The translations under genes were made by a program, and so were the position numbers. Shown piece after piece: positions 1 through 10,318 of a stretch of 64,000 nt of DNA (the first letter of the stretch is position 1; each line of letters begins with the position of its first letter). The notes beneath the pieces were generated by a model. That model was not told the origin of the DNA. It did no database searches and saw only the letters and a list, made by a program, of their open reading frames with translations. This DNA comes from Zoroaster sp. YZ-2022 (taxonomy: Eukaryota; Echinodermata; Asteroidea; Forcipulatida; Zoroasteridae), in the NCBI GenBank assembly GCA_029582265.1, contig CM055831.1, forward strand, positions 30,070,189-30,134,188. Direction: 5' to 3'.

Positions 1-83
1 AGCCTGGTGTCCAAGTCTCCATACTCATCTGCCTGTTATTGTCCAGTACCTTGAACCTAGTGTTGGAGTGAGCTAAATTTTCT

Positions 84-267
84 AAGTACAAATTTAAGCT
101 TTATATATTAGAAACTAACACATTTCCACAGGGTACCTGATTGCTCAACAGGTTAGCCTGTGGGATTGAGATCCAAGGACCCTGAGTCCATTTCCCCAAA
201 AGGGTTCAAGCCCCAGTCACGACAAATCCACCCAGGTCCTGAGTCAACCAGAACTAATAAGCAAGCT
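84..267. repeat. Left direct repeat bounding the tRNA-like array
   Basis: This roughly 180-bp segment reappears in the same orientation at 2132-2335 with many point differences. Shared landmarks are AAGTACAAATTTAAGCTTTA, GATTGCTCAACAGGTTAG, CCTGAGTCCATTTCCCC and GGTTCAAGC. The two copies bracket the tRNA-like array, so together they may be terminal repeats of one element or simply a segmental duplication. The GCTCAACAGGTTAG and GGTTCAAGC parts resemble a decayed tRNA A box and B box. The family is not recognised. Confidence 0.6.
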
Positions 268-269
268 TT

Positions 270-430
270 AATAATAATATATTAATAATAATAATGTGGA
301 CTTATATAGCGAACGTATCCACCAAACTGGTGCTCAAGACGCATTATATTATTACCCCTGCTCATCAGACGCATAAATCATTCCTGGAACCATCTCAGCT
401 CCCTGGGGAGTATACAGCTCAATTGCTATG
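270..430 (-). mobile_element. SINE-A fragment (3' half)
   Basis: The sequence reads as the reverse complement of the tail of the full SINE at 59745-60093: an AAT-rich run, then GTGGACTTATATAGCG, GGTGCTCAAGACGCA, CTCCCTGGGGAGTATACAGC. The tRNA-derived head is absent. It abuts the left direct repeat, so it probably inserted into or beside it. Confidence 0.75.
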
Positions 431-541
431 ATGCATAGAACCAGGTGTCCTGGGTCCAAATACATCTTCTGAGTTGTTATTTATTATTCTTACCTGTGTC
501 CGTTCTAAGGGTTATAATTAACATCAAATTCATTTTCATTA

Positions 542-2125
542 ATGAGTGTAAGTGGTCTAGTGGAAAGACTTCAGACTTTTATTCCAGAGGTACTGGGTTC
601 AAATCCCACTCATAATTTAGGGACCGTACTCAAGTTCCCTCAGCCTTATGTTCCCTCAGCCCTATGTTTCCTCAGCCTTAATAGACCCTATGTTCCCTCA
701 GCCCTATGTTCCCTCATCCAGTCTTAACACTCCATGAGGGAACATAGGGCTGAGGGAACATAGGGTTGAAGGAACATAGGGCCTAATTTGGATTTTTTTT
801 AAATGTTAGGCATTGAGGGAACATAGGGCTGAGGGAACATAGGCATGACCCCATAATTTATACTTCAAATCCTGCTTGTAATGTCTTCTTTTTATATCTG
901 CCTGTGTACATTCTAAGGATTATAATTAACTTTAGATGCTATTTTATTATGAACACTGAGTGGGCTAGTTGAAAAACCTCAGCCTCTTGTTCCAGAGGTT
1001 CTGGGTTCAAATCTCCCTCATAATTTTAACTTCAAATTCTACTTGTAATGTATTCTTTTTATATCTACCTGTGTACATTCTAAGGGTTATAATTAACGTC
1101 AGATGCAAAAATATTGAGAAGAGTGAGTGGTCTAGTGGAAAGATGTCTGCCTTTTGTTCCAGAGGTCCTGGGTTCAAATCCCACTCGTAATTTATACTTC
1201 AAATCCTTCTTGTAATGTCTTCTTTTTATATCTGCATGTGTCCATTATAAGGGTTATAATTAACGTCAGATGCAACCATCTTGAGAATAGTGAGTGGGCT
1301 AGTGGAAAGATGCAGGACTCTTGTTCTAGAGATCCTGGGTTAAAATACCCCTTGTAATTTTGTCTTTTTATATCTGCCTCTGTCCATTATAAGGGTTATA
1401 ATTAACGTCAGATGAATTCATCTTAAGAAGAGTGAGTGTTCTAGTGGAAACACTTCAGCCTTTTGTTCCAGAGGTTCTGGGTTCAAATCCCACTCATAAT
1501 TTATACTTCAAATCCTACGTGTAATGTCTTCTTTTTATATCTGCCTGTGTACATTCTAAGGATTATAATTAACGTCAGATGCAAGCACCTTGAGAAGAGT
1601 GCGTGGTCTAGTGGAAAGATGTCACCCTTTTGTTCCAGAGGTCCTGGGTTCAAATCCCACTCATAATTTATACTTTAAATCCTTCTTGTAATGTCTTCTT
1701 TTTATATCTGCATTATAAGGTCCATTATAAGGGTTATAATTAACGTCAGATGCAACTTTATAAAGAAGAGTGAGTGGTCTAGTGGAAAGACTCAGGACTC
1801 TTGTTCCACAGGACCTGGGTTCAAATCCTACTAGTAATTTTGTCCTTCTATCTGCATGTGTCCATTCTAAGGGTTATAATTACCGTCAGAGGCAACTTTG
1901 TTAAGAAGAATGAGTGGTCTAGTGGAAACCTGTGGGGCTATTGTTCCAGAGATCCTGGGATCAAATCCCACTTGTAATTTTGTATTTCTATATCTGCCTG
2001 TGTCCATTCTAAGGGTTATAATTAACGTCAGATACAACTTTTTTTATGAAGAGTGAGTGGTCTAGTGGAAAGACTCAAGACTCTTGTTCCAGAGGTCCTG
2101 GGTTCAAATCCTACTAGTAATTTTA
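542..2125 (+). repeat. Tandem array of about nine tRNA-like units
   Basis: Units of about 140-166 bp begin near 544, 961, 1121, 1288, 1430, 1597, 1769, 1910 and 2053. Each holds an A-box-like TGGTCTAGTGG and a B-box-like GGTTCAAATCC about 40 bp later, followed by a common spacer (TTTATATCTGCCTGTGT, AAGGGTTATAATTAACGTCAGATGCA). The D stem (GTCT/AGAC) and anticodon stem are partly preserved, but the acceptor stem does not pair well. These look like tRNA-derived promoter cassettes or tRNA pseudogenes amplified in tandem rather than functional tRNA genes. Between units 1 and 2 a 250-bp segment of inverted 16-mers intervenes. Confidence 0.7.
625..850. repeat. Short inverted array of a CCTATGTTCCCTCAG motif
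   Basis: The motif TATGTTCCCTCAGCC occurs several times head to tail at about 645-720. It then occurs in reverse (GAGGGAACATAGGGCTG) at about 733-845. The two halves can pair into a long imperfect hairpin. The segment lies inside the tRNA-like array. No coding potential. Confidence 0.7.
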
Positions 2126-2131
2126 TCTTTT

Positions 2132-2335
2132 TAAGTACAAATTTAAGCTTTATATATCAGAAACGAACACATTTTCACAGGGGGACCCGATTGCTCAACA
2201 GGTTAGATTGTGCGATTGAGATCCAAGGAACCTGAGTCCATTTCCCCAGGAAGGTTCAAGCACCAGGCATGACTGATCCACCCAGGTCCTGACTGATCCA
2301 CCAGGGTCCTGTGTCAACCGGAACTAGCAAGCTAG
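2132..2335. repeat. Right direct repeat bounding the tRNA-like array
   Basis: Second copy of the segment at 84-267. It has an extra internal duplication of GACTGATCCACC. See the left copy for shared landmarks. Confidence 0.6.
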
Positions 2336-2553
2336 CTTAATAAGAGGAAGGAAAAGCAGTGGTAATTCTTCTATATATCTTAAAGCTAAGGTTCTTTCAT
2401 TTTAAAGAAAATTTAAATAATTTGAATTCATGAAAGTTCTTGTTGCCAAATTTCACACTACAATCACAAACATTGATAATGATGGCAAAAACTACTTCTA
2501 TGAATAGTTAGGTGTTCGGGTATGTACCCGAAACACCTATTGTTTTTGTACGG

Positions 2554-3008
2554 TCTTCTTCTTCTTCTTCTTCTTCTTCTTCTTCTTCTTCTTCTTCTTC
2601 TTCTTCTTCTTCTTCTTCTTCTTCTTCTTCTTCTTCTTCTTCTTCTTCTTCTTCTTCTTCTTCTTCTTCTTCTTCTTCTTCTTCTTCTTCTTCTTCTTCT
2701 TCTTCTTCTTCTTCTTCTTCTTCTTCTTCTTCTTCTTCTTCTTCTTCTTCTTCTTCTTCTTCTTCTTCTTCTTCTTCTTCTTCTTCTTCTTCTTCTTCTT
2801 CTTCTTCTTCTTCTTCTTCTTCTTCTTCTTCTTCTTCTTCTTCTTCTTCTTCTTCTTCTTCTTCTTCTTCTTCTTCTTCTTCTTCTTCTTCTTCTTCTTC
2901 TTCTTCTTCTTCTTCTTCTTCTTCTTCTTCTTCTTCTTCTTCTTCTTCTTCTTCTTCTTCTTCTTCTTCTTCTTCTTCTTCTTCTTCTTCTTCTTCTTCT
3001 TCTTCTTC
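2554..3008. repeat. Pure (TTC)n microsatellite, about 151 units
   Basis: An uninterrupted 455-bp TTC run with no imperfection visible. It is the element's internal TTC tract, which is 20-35 bp long in sister copies. It translates to poly-Ser, poly-Leu or poly-Lys in different frames, and these are artefacts. A perfect homopurine-homopyrimidine mirror repeat of this length can adopt triplex (H-DNA) structure. It lies immediately 5' of the LINE fragment. Confidence 0.97.
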
Positions 3009-4317
3009 ACTTATAAGTGTACCACGAACTCTTCAATTCTGTTATCGATTCCCATTTTCTCTCTCACCTACCCACATTTCACAGTGAGTTACTGCGTGCC
3101 TGGATAACAATAAGAGCTCGAATTACAACACTGCCTACCGAATTTTCTTCTTTTGTGAATTTACCAGTTAATAGCTCTTTTTTCAATGAGATTAACAGGG
3201 ACGGATGGCCTCCTGCACAGCGACTTATGGCGCGTGGGATCCGACTTCGTTAAACACCTGCTCGACGAAACCACTGGTGCATGGCTTCCCCTGAACACTA
3301 CCGAGAATCGACACTGCCTAGGATATCCACCCGATGTCTCTCCAGCGACTTGGAAAAAACACACAGTATCATTTGTAAACTCTCCAGCGACTTTAACGAA
3401 AAGGATGCCGTCCGGTCGGGTACATCTTCTCGTCTCAACCGCTCCCCCCCCCCCCCCACCCGACATCACAAATTAGCCAGATATTTACGGTCTGATCGCT
3501 CCTACGAAAACAAAATACAAAAGCATCAAAGCCACTAACAACTCCTTTCCTGCCCGACAATCACCCATTGGCACAAAATCGGCTACCTCGATGAGAACAC
3601 TAATTTCAAATGGAAGGAAACAACGTCTCCCGACCTCAAAAAAAGAAGGTGACATCCAGTTTAAACTTTTCCACAATTTTTTGCCGTCGCTACCAGTACT
3701 CCACCACATCGACCCGAATCATTCTCCTCAGTGCGGGTGGTGTGGGCAAAAAGGCACAATTGACCATCTTTTCATCACCTGTCCGGCTATACAACCATCC
3801 TTGAATCTTCTACACACTCTTCTCCAACGTCTTCTTCCACAAACAACCTTGACTTTCGACTCCTACTGGACGCTTATCCCACACGCCAAGGGTCGCGGAA
3901 AGGAAGTCGTCCGTCTCTGCAATTATCTCATTATTAGTTTTAAAGCTGCTATTTACTGGCTTTATCTCAAATCTTTTTTTGTAGATCCATTAATTGTATG
4001 GCGAAATCGCGTCAAACACAAAATTCTGTCCGACTACTTTTACTACAAATCTTCCAATAACTTCTCCGCTTTCAAAAAAACATGGTACATCCATGACGCC
4101 ATTTTCACTTTAACCGAAAAGAAAATCACTTGGTTTATTTAAAACACGATTTCGCCACTTTTTTTCCCATTGTTTATGCGCTTAACGCATTTCTCTTTTT
4201 GTATAAATTTAATCTATTTGCTTATGTATTCAATTGAAACTGTCTTATTTTAATTTGTGTATATTGTTTTAATATTGATTAGACAATAAAGTTTCAGTTG
4301 AAAAGTCAAAAAAAAAA
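3009..4317 (+). mobile_element. 5'-truncated Tx1/L1-like LINE next to the TTC tract
   Basis: It begins directly after the TTC run and ends in AATAAA (4285) plus a 10-bp A run (4308-4317), after which TTC units resume. Both sides are therefore TTC, meaning the element went into the tract. Region 3017-3590 encodes reverse-transcriptase C-terminal-like peptide broken by frameshifts, one at a C11 run near 3445. The 3' half holds an intact reading frame (next entry). In the non-LTR literature some Tx1-clade families are reported to target microsatellites, including TTC repeats (from memory, to be checked). Confidence 0.7.
3591..4142 (+). pseudogene. LINE ORF2 C-terminal fragment with zinc-knuckle
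   Basis: An open frame of 183 codons, the surviving C-terminus of a LINE reverse transcriptase polyprotein. Residues 48-64 read CGWCGQKGTIDHLFITC, a C-x2-C...H-x4-C arrangement typical of the zf-RVT module downstream of reverse transcriptase. The tail (WRNRVKHKILSDYF, then an F-x2-TW pattern) resembles the C-terminus of Tx1/L1-type elements. There is no promoter or catalytic reverse-transcriptase core, so it is non-functional. The first Met is just the first in-frame ATG; upstream coding continues in other frames at 3017-3590, showing decay. Confidence 0.65.
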
Positions 4318-5552
4318 GTCTTCTTCTTCTTCTTCTTCTTCTCGACGTCTGTCCACAAAAAAACACATACTTGCAAACTTCACATGAACTTGAAACTTGG
4401 CATGTACTTAGAACTTAACAAGTAGATGAAACTCGAGTTGTGAGTGACCCCAATTTGACCTTACTTCCTGTCCAAACCGGAAGTCAAAGTTTAATATTTA
4501 AAAAAATTATATCTCAACAACCACAACAGGTAAATTGACATTTTTTGCACCATTGTATAGATTGTTAATTATCGAAAAATATTTACAAAAACATGACCCC
4601 AATTTGACCTTACTTCCTGTCCAAACCGGAAGTCAAAGTTTAACATTTAAAAAAATCATATCTCAACAACCACAAGAGGTAAATTCAGAGTTTTTGCACC
4701 ATTGTACAGATTTTTAATTGTCAAAATATTTTTAAAACATGACCCAATTTGACCTTTACTTCCTGTCCAAACCGGATGTCAAAGTTTAATATTTAAATCT
4801 ATCATATCTCAACAACCACAAGAGGTAAATTCACTTTTTTTTTCCATTGTACAGATCGTGAATTGTCTAAAAATATTTACAAAATGGTGACCCCAATTTG
4901 ACCTTACATCCTGTCCAAACCGGAAGTCAAAGTTTAATATTAAAAATCATATATCAACAACCACAAGATGTAAATTGACATTTTTTGCACCATTGTATAG
5001 ATTGTTAATTGTTGAAAAATATTTACACAAAGGTGACCCCAATTTGACCTTAATTCCTGTCCAAACCGGAAGTCAAAGTTTAATATTTAACAAAATCATA
5101 TCTCAACAACCACAACAGGTAAATTCACAATTTTTATACCATTGTACAGACCGTTAATTGTCAAAAGATATTTACACAAAGATGACCCCAATTTGACCTT
5201 ACTTCCTGTCCAAACCGGAAGTCAAGGTTTAATATTTTAAAAAATCATATCTCAACAACCACAAGAGGTAAATTCACAAATTTTGTACCATTGTACAGAT
5301 CGCTAATTGTCAAAATATATCTACAAAAAGATGACCCCAATTTGACCTTACTTCCTGTCCAAACCGGAAGTCAAAATTTTAATATTTAAAAAGATCATAT
5401 CTCAGCAACCACAAGAGGTAAATTAAAAAAATTTGCACCATTGTACAGATCGTTAATTGTCACAAAATATTTAAACAAAGTTGACCCCAATTTGACCTTA
5501 CATCCTCCCGAACACCTAGAGTTTGTGTCGAGACAAACTCTGAATCTCTAGT

Positions 5553-6348
5553 TTTACTTCTTCTTCTTCTTCTTCTCCCCGACGTCTGTCCACAAAAAAG
5601 CACATACTTGCAAACTTCACATGAACTTGAAACTTGGCATGTACTTAGAACTTAACAAGTAGATGAAACTCGAGTTGTGAGTGACCCCAATTTGACCATA
5701 CTTCCTGTCCAAACCGGAAGTCAAAGTTTAATATTTAAAAAAATCATATCTCAACAACCACAACAGGTAAATTGATATTTTTTGCACCATTGTATAGATT
5801 GTTAATTGTCAAAAAATATTTACAAAAACATGACCCCAATTTGACCTTACTTCCTGTCCAAACCGGAAGTCAAAGTTTAACATTTAAAAAAATCATATCT
5901 CAACAACCACAAGAGGTAAATTCAGAGGTTTTGCACCATTGTACAGATTGTTAATTGTCAAAAGATATTTACAAAAAGATTACCCCAATTTGACCTTACT
6001 TCCTGTCCAAACCGGAAGTCAAGGTTTAATATTTTTTTAAATCATATCTCAACAACCACAAGAGGTAAATTCACAAATTTTGTACCATTGTACAGATCGC
6101 TAATTGTCAAAATATATTTACAAAAAGATGACCCCAATTTGACCTTACTTCCTGTCCAAACCGGAAGTCAACATTTAATATTTAAAAAGATCATATCTCA
6201 GCAACCACAAGAGGTAAATTAAACAATTTTGCACCATTGTACAGATCGTTAATTGTCACAAAATATTTAAACAAAGTTGACCCCAATTTGACCTTACATC
6301 CTCCCGAACACCTAGAGTTTGTGTCGAGACAAACTCTGAATCCCTAGT
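5553..6348 (+). mobile_element. Helitron-like partial unit X2
   Basis: It follows directly on the CTAGT end of unit X1 but lacks the 5' hairpin, starting near the TTC tract (5558-5577). It then repeats the leader GACGTCTGTCCACAAAAAA, four to five 145-bp satellite copies (5680-6290), the 3' hairpin and CCCTAGTT at 6343-6349. A 5'-incomplete unit joined to a CTAGT end suggests tandem copying or unequal exchange. Confidence 0.7.
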
Positions 6349-6997
6349 TATTTTTGTTACTTCTTTGAATCAAGATATGAACAACATGTCAAAGTTTCTG
6401 CTTATTTTAGTATTCAGAGTAATCATTCCTTAATTCCACTAGAAATTAATGAACTTGTCTTAAAGTGACAGTGCCATAGATATAATGATTTCTAGATAAC
6501 TTTGATACCATGACATTTCAAAAACATTACTTTTTCCTAAAGTTGTTTTAGATAACTTCCTTATAAATAGAAAGAAATAATGTATTAAAAAAATGAAAAA
6601 GGAAAACACATTCTTTTTGAAGTAAAATATCAATGTTCCAATGAAAAAGACGTACATTATGTACATTTTCAAAATACATCAACTTTTTGGTTCAAATATA
6701 CTTGTAGAAAATATAGTCTTACTGGCATTCAAATGTAACTGGCTGTGGCAAAACCCTAAACTTGGACCCAACTTTTCGGAGTGACCTACCAAATTTATTG
6801 TGAAAATTAACAATGTTCCCAACAACTAGGGGAGACCATATTGATTTTTTTAATAGACCGGCGTGAGATTGGCGATATACAATATTATCGTCTCAATACG
6901 CAGATTTATAAAAATGTTTCCCTGTAACAAATTAGCAGCAATATAAATAACTTATTATCCTGGGCGTTTGACAATGGTATCTGAAGGTTTAAAGCAC
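6349..6997. other. Unique AT-rich spacer with a diverged paralogue
   Basis: No gene seen. The segment is similar, in pieces, to 17880-18547. Shared stretches include TTCTTTGAATCAAGAT, ATAATGATTTCTAG, AATGTTCCA, AGACGTACATTAT and ACTGGCATTCAAAT against ACTGGTATTCAAAT. This points to an old local duplication or an old dispersed repeat. Confidence 0.5.
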
Positions 6998-7111
6998 CTA
7001 TTGTAGCTGAACTTTAGTGGCAAGTAGCTATAGTGGTCAAAACCAACTGCCTATTTTGACTGTTGACCTAAATGTGCACACAGGGGTATCTTTGATTGTT
7101 TTTTACTGTAA
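6998..7111. mobile_element. piggyBac-like MITE-M, left part (split by the Helitron-like array)
   Basis: Matches the left part of the GTCAAAA-rich MITE that is intact at 25653-25961 and 37930-38234: TGAACTTTAGTGGCAAG, TTTTGACTGTTGACC, GTGCACACAGGGG. The remainder resumes at 16814, so the Helitron-like array inserted inside this MITE. Confidence 0.6.
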
Positions 7112-8570
7112 TTAGGTGTTCGGGTATGCGCCCGAAACACCTATTGTTATTGTTCGGTTTTTTATTTATTTTTTTTATATTTTTCTTCTCCTTCTTCTTC
7201 TTCTTCTTCTTTTCCGGATCGATTGTCTACAAAAAAACACATACTTGCAAACTTCATATGAACTTGAAACTTGGCACATACTTAGAACATAACACGTAGA
7301 TGAAACATAATTTGTGACGTCATTATTAGGTCATCAGATATCGAATTTCGACCAATCATACTTTATTAGTTAAAACGTTTTGATTACGTTGCAAATGAAA
7401 GACTACACGGCTTTTTCAACGCTAAAAAAGTGCGCCCTCTGTTGGTGAATGTAAATCAGCTCTGGTCGTGCTCATTATGTATGCACGTAATTTGGTGAAT
7501 GTAAATCAGCTCTGGTGGTGCTAATTATGTATGCACGTAAAATCATATCTCAACAGCCACAACAGGTAAATTGACAGTTTTTGCACCATTGTACAGATTG
7601 TTAATTGTCAAAAATATTTACACAAAGGTGACCCCAATTTGACCTTACTTCCTGTCCAAACCGGAAGACAAAGTTTAATGTTTAAAAAATTGATATCTCC
7701 CCAGCCCCAAGAGGTAAATTGACATTTTTTGGATCATTGGAGAGATTGTTAATTGTCAAAAATATTTACACAAAGGTGACCCCATTTGACCTTACTTCCT
7801 GTCCAAACCGGAAGTCAAAGTTTAATGTTTAACAAAATCATATCTCCACAACCACAAGAGGTAAATTGACATATTTTGTATCATCGTATAGATTGTTAAT
7901 TGTCGAAAAATATTTACACAAAGGTGATCCCAATTTGACCTTACTTCCTGTCCAAACCGGAAGTCAAAGTTTAATATTTAAAATCATATCTCAACAACTA
8001 CAAGAGGTAAATTCACAATTTTGTACCATTGCACAGATCGTTAATTGTCAAAAATATTTACAAAAGGTGACCCCATTTGACCTTACTTCCTGTCCAAACC
8101 GGAAGTCAAAGTTTAATATTTTCAAAAATCATATCTCAACAACCACAAGAGGTAAATTCACAAATTTGGTACCATTATACAGATCGTTAATTGTCAAAAA
8201 TATTTATACCCCCAATTTGACCTTACTTCCTGTCCAAACCGGAAGTGAAAGTTTAATATTTAAAAAATCATATCTCAACAACCACAACAGGTAAATTGAT
8301 ATTTTTGTACCATTGTACATATTGTTAATTGTCAAAAGTATTTACAAAAGGTGACCCCAATTTGACCTTACTTCCTGTCCAAACCGGAAGTCAAAGTTTA
8401 ATATTAAAATAATTTCTAAATTCAGTATTGTATTGTATTCAAATAAACTTCTCGCGAGAACTTCAACAGACGTTAACATTTGACTTCTCCAACACTTTGA
8501 ATTTATGACGTAACCATTTTAACTTCAACCCGAACACCTTGTTTTTGTTATGACAAAACTTATATCTAGT
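7112..8570 (+). mobile_element. Helitron-like unit U1 of the tandem block
   Basis: Full 5' end TTAGGTGTTCGGGTATGCG with hairpin, short TTC tract (about 7190-7212) and leader GATCGATTGTCTACAAAAAA. A unique stretch follows that includes two copies of GTGAATGTAAATCAGCTCTGG, then six 145-bp satellite copies (7545-8400). The 3' tail has TTCTCGCGAGAA, CCGAACACCTTG, hairpin TTTTGT/ACAAAA and TATATCTAGT. Its final T is shared with the start of the next unit. Confidence 0.75.
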
Positions 8571-10318
8571 TAGGTGTTCGGTATGCGCCTCAAACACCTA
8601 TTGTTATTGTTCGTTTTTATTTTTAGGTGTTCGGTATGCGCCGAAACACCTATTGTTATTGTTCGTTTTTTTTTTTTTTTTTCTCTCCTTCTTCTTCTTC
8701 TTCTTTTTCGGATCGATTGTCTACAAAAAAAAACACATACTTGCAAACTTCACATGAACTTGAAACTTGGCACATACTTAGAACATAACACGTAGATGAA
8801 ACATAATTTGTCACGTCATTATTAGGTCATCAGATATCGAATTTCGATCAATCATACTTTATTAGTTAAAACGTTTTGATTACGTTGCAAATGAAAGACT
8901 ACACGGCTTTTTCAACGCTAAAAAGTGCGCCTCTGTTGGTGAATGTAAATCAGCTCTGGTCGTGCTCATTATGTATGCATGTTTAAGGAATTGAGCGTGC
9001 GCTAATATGGATTGTCGCTCTCTATCGGCAAAACGATTGTCTACAAAAACACATACTTGCAAACTTCACATGAACTTGAAACTTGGCATATACTTAAAAC
9101 TTAACACGTAGAAGAAACATAATTTGTGACGTCATGATTAGGTCATCAGATATCGAATACAATAAATCAAAGTTTAATATTTAAAAAATCATATCTCAAC
9201 AACCACAAAAGGTAAATTCACAATTTTGTACCATTGTATAGATTGTTAATTGTGGAAAAATATTTACACAAGGTGACTAATTTGACCTTACTTCCTGTCC
9301 AAACCGGAAGTCAAAGTTTAATATTTAACAAAAATCATATCTCAACAACCACAAGAGATAAATTCACAATTCTTTCACCATTGTACAGATCGTTAATTGT
9401 CAAAAATTATTTTCAAAAAAGTGACCCCAATTTGACCTTTACTTCCTGTCCAAACCGGAAGTCAAAGTTTAATATTTAACAAAATCATATCACAACAACC
9501 ACAAGAGATAATTGAACAATTATTGAAAATTGTACAGATCGTTAATTGTCAAAAATATTTTCAAAAAGGTGACCCCAATTTGACCTTTACTTCCTGTCCA
9601 AACCGGAAGTCAAAGTTAAATATTAAAAAAAATCATATCTCAACAACCACAAGAGAGAAATTCACAATTCTTTCACTATTGTACAGATCGTAAATTGTCA
9701 AATAATATTTAGAAAAAGGTGACCCCAATTTGACCTTACTTCCTGTCCAAACCGGAAGTCAAAGTTTAATATTTAAAAAAAATCATATCTCAACAACAAC
9801 AAGAGGTAAATTAACATTTTTTGCACCATTGTACAGATTGTTAATTGTCAAAAATATTTACAAAACATGACCCCACTTGACCTTTTACTTCTGTCCAAAC
9901 CGGAAGTCAAAGTTTAATATTAAAAATCGTATCTCAACAACCACAAGAGGTAAATTAAAAATTGTTGTACCATTGTACAGATCGTTAATTGTCAAAAAAT
10001 ATTTATACCCCAATTTGAGCTTACTTCCTGTCCAAACCGGAAGTGAAAGTTTAATATTTAAAAAAATCATATCTCAACAACCACAGGAGGTAAATTGACA
10101 TTTTTGTACCATTGTACAGATTGTTAATTGCCTAAGTATTTACACAAAGGTGACACCCAATTGACCTTTCGTCCTGTCCAAACCGGAAGTCAAAGTTTAA
10201 TATTAAAATAATTTCTAAATTCAGTATTGTATTGTATTCAAATAAACTTCTCGCGAGAACTTCAACAGACGTTAACATTTGACTTCTCCAACACTTCGAA
10301 TTGATGACGTAACCATTT
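8570..10318 (+). mobile_element. Helitron-like unit U2 with doubled 5' end
   Basis: The 5' hairpin occurs twice in a row (8570-8622, then 8623 onward). A TTC tract follows near 8687-8706, and a second leader copy at 9031-9110. About seven satellite copies lie at 9165-10205. The unit ends without hairpin and CTAGT: after GACGTAACCATTTTT it runs straight into the TTC tract of U3. Confidence 0.65.

Larger units (their letters stand above)
2508..5552 (+). mobile_element. Helitron/Helentron-like non-autonomous element, unit X1
   Basis: The 5' end is TTAGGTGTTCGGG, which forms a hairpin with CCCGAAACACCT a few bases on. The 3' end shows CCGAACACCT (complement of the 5' AGGTGTTCGG), a 9-bp hairpin AGAGTTTGT/ACAAACTCT, then CTCTAGTT. 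A 3' hairpin followed by CTAGT is the Helitron signature. A subterminal inverted repeat, internal microsatellite, internal tandem repeats and insertion between two T's match Helentron-associated elements (HINEs). Inside are a TTC tract, a LINE fragment next to it, and about eight copies of a roughly 145-bp satellite at 4440-5510. No RepHel protein is encoded. Flanks match an uninterrupted paralogous segment near 17826-17895. Confidence 0.7.

Noticed and set aside
542..2125. Functional tRNA genes
   Set aside because: A and B boxes are present but acceptor stems do not pair and units vary at structural positions.
2512..3087. Long poly-Ser, poly-Leu and poly-Lys frames
   Set aside because: They are translations of the TTC microsatellite in different frames and have no coding evidence.
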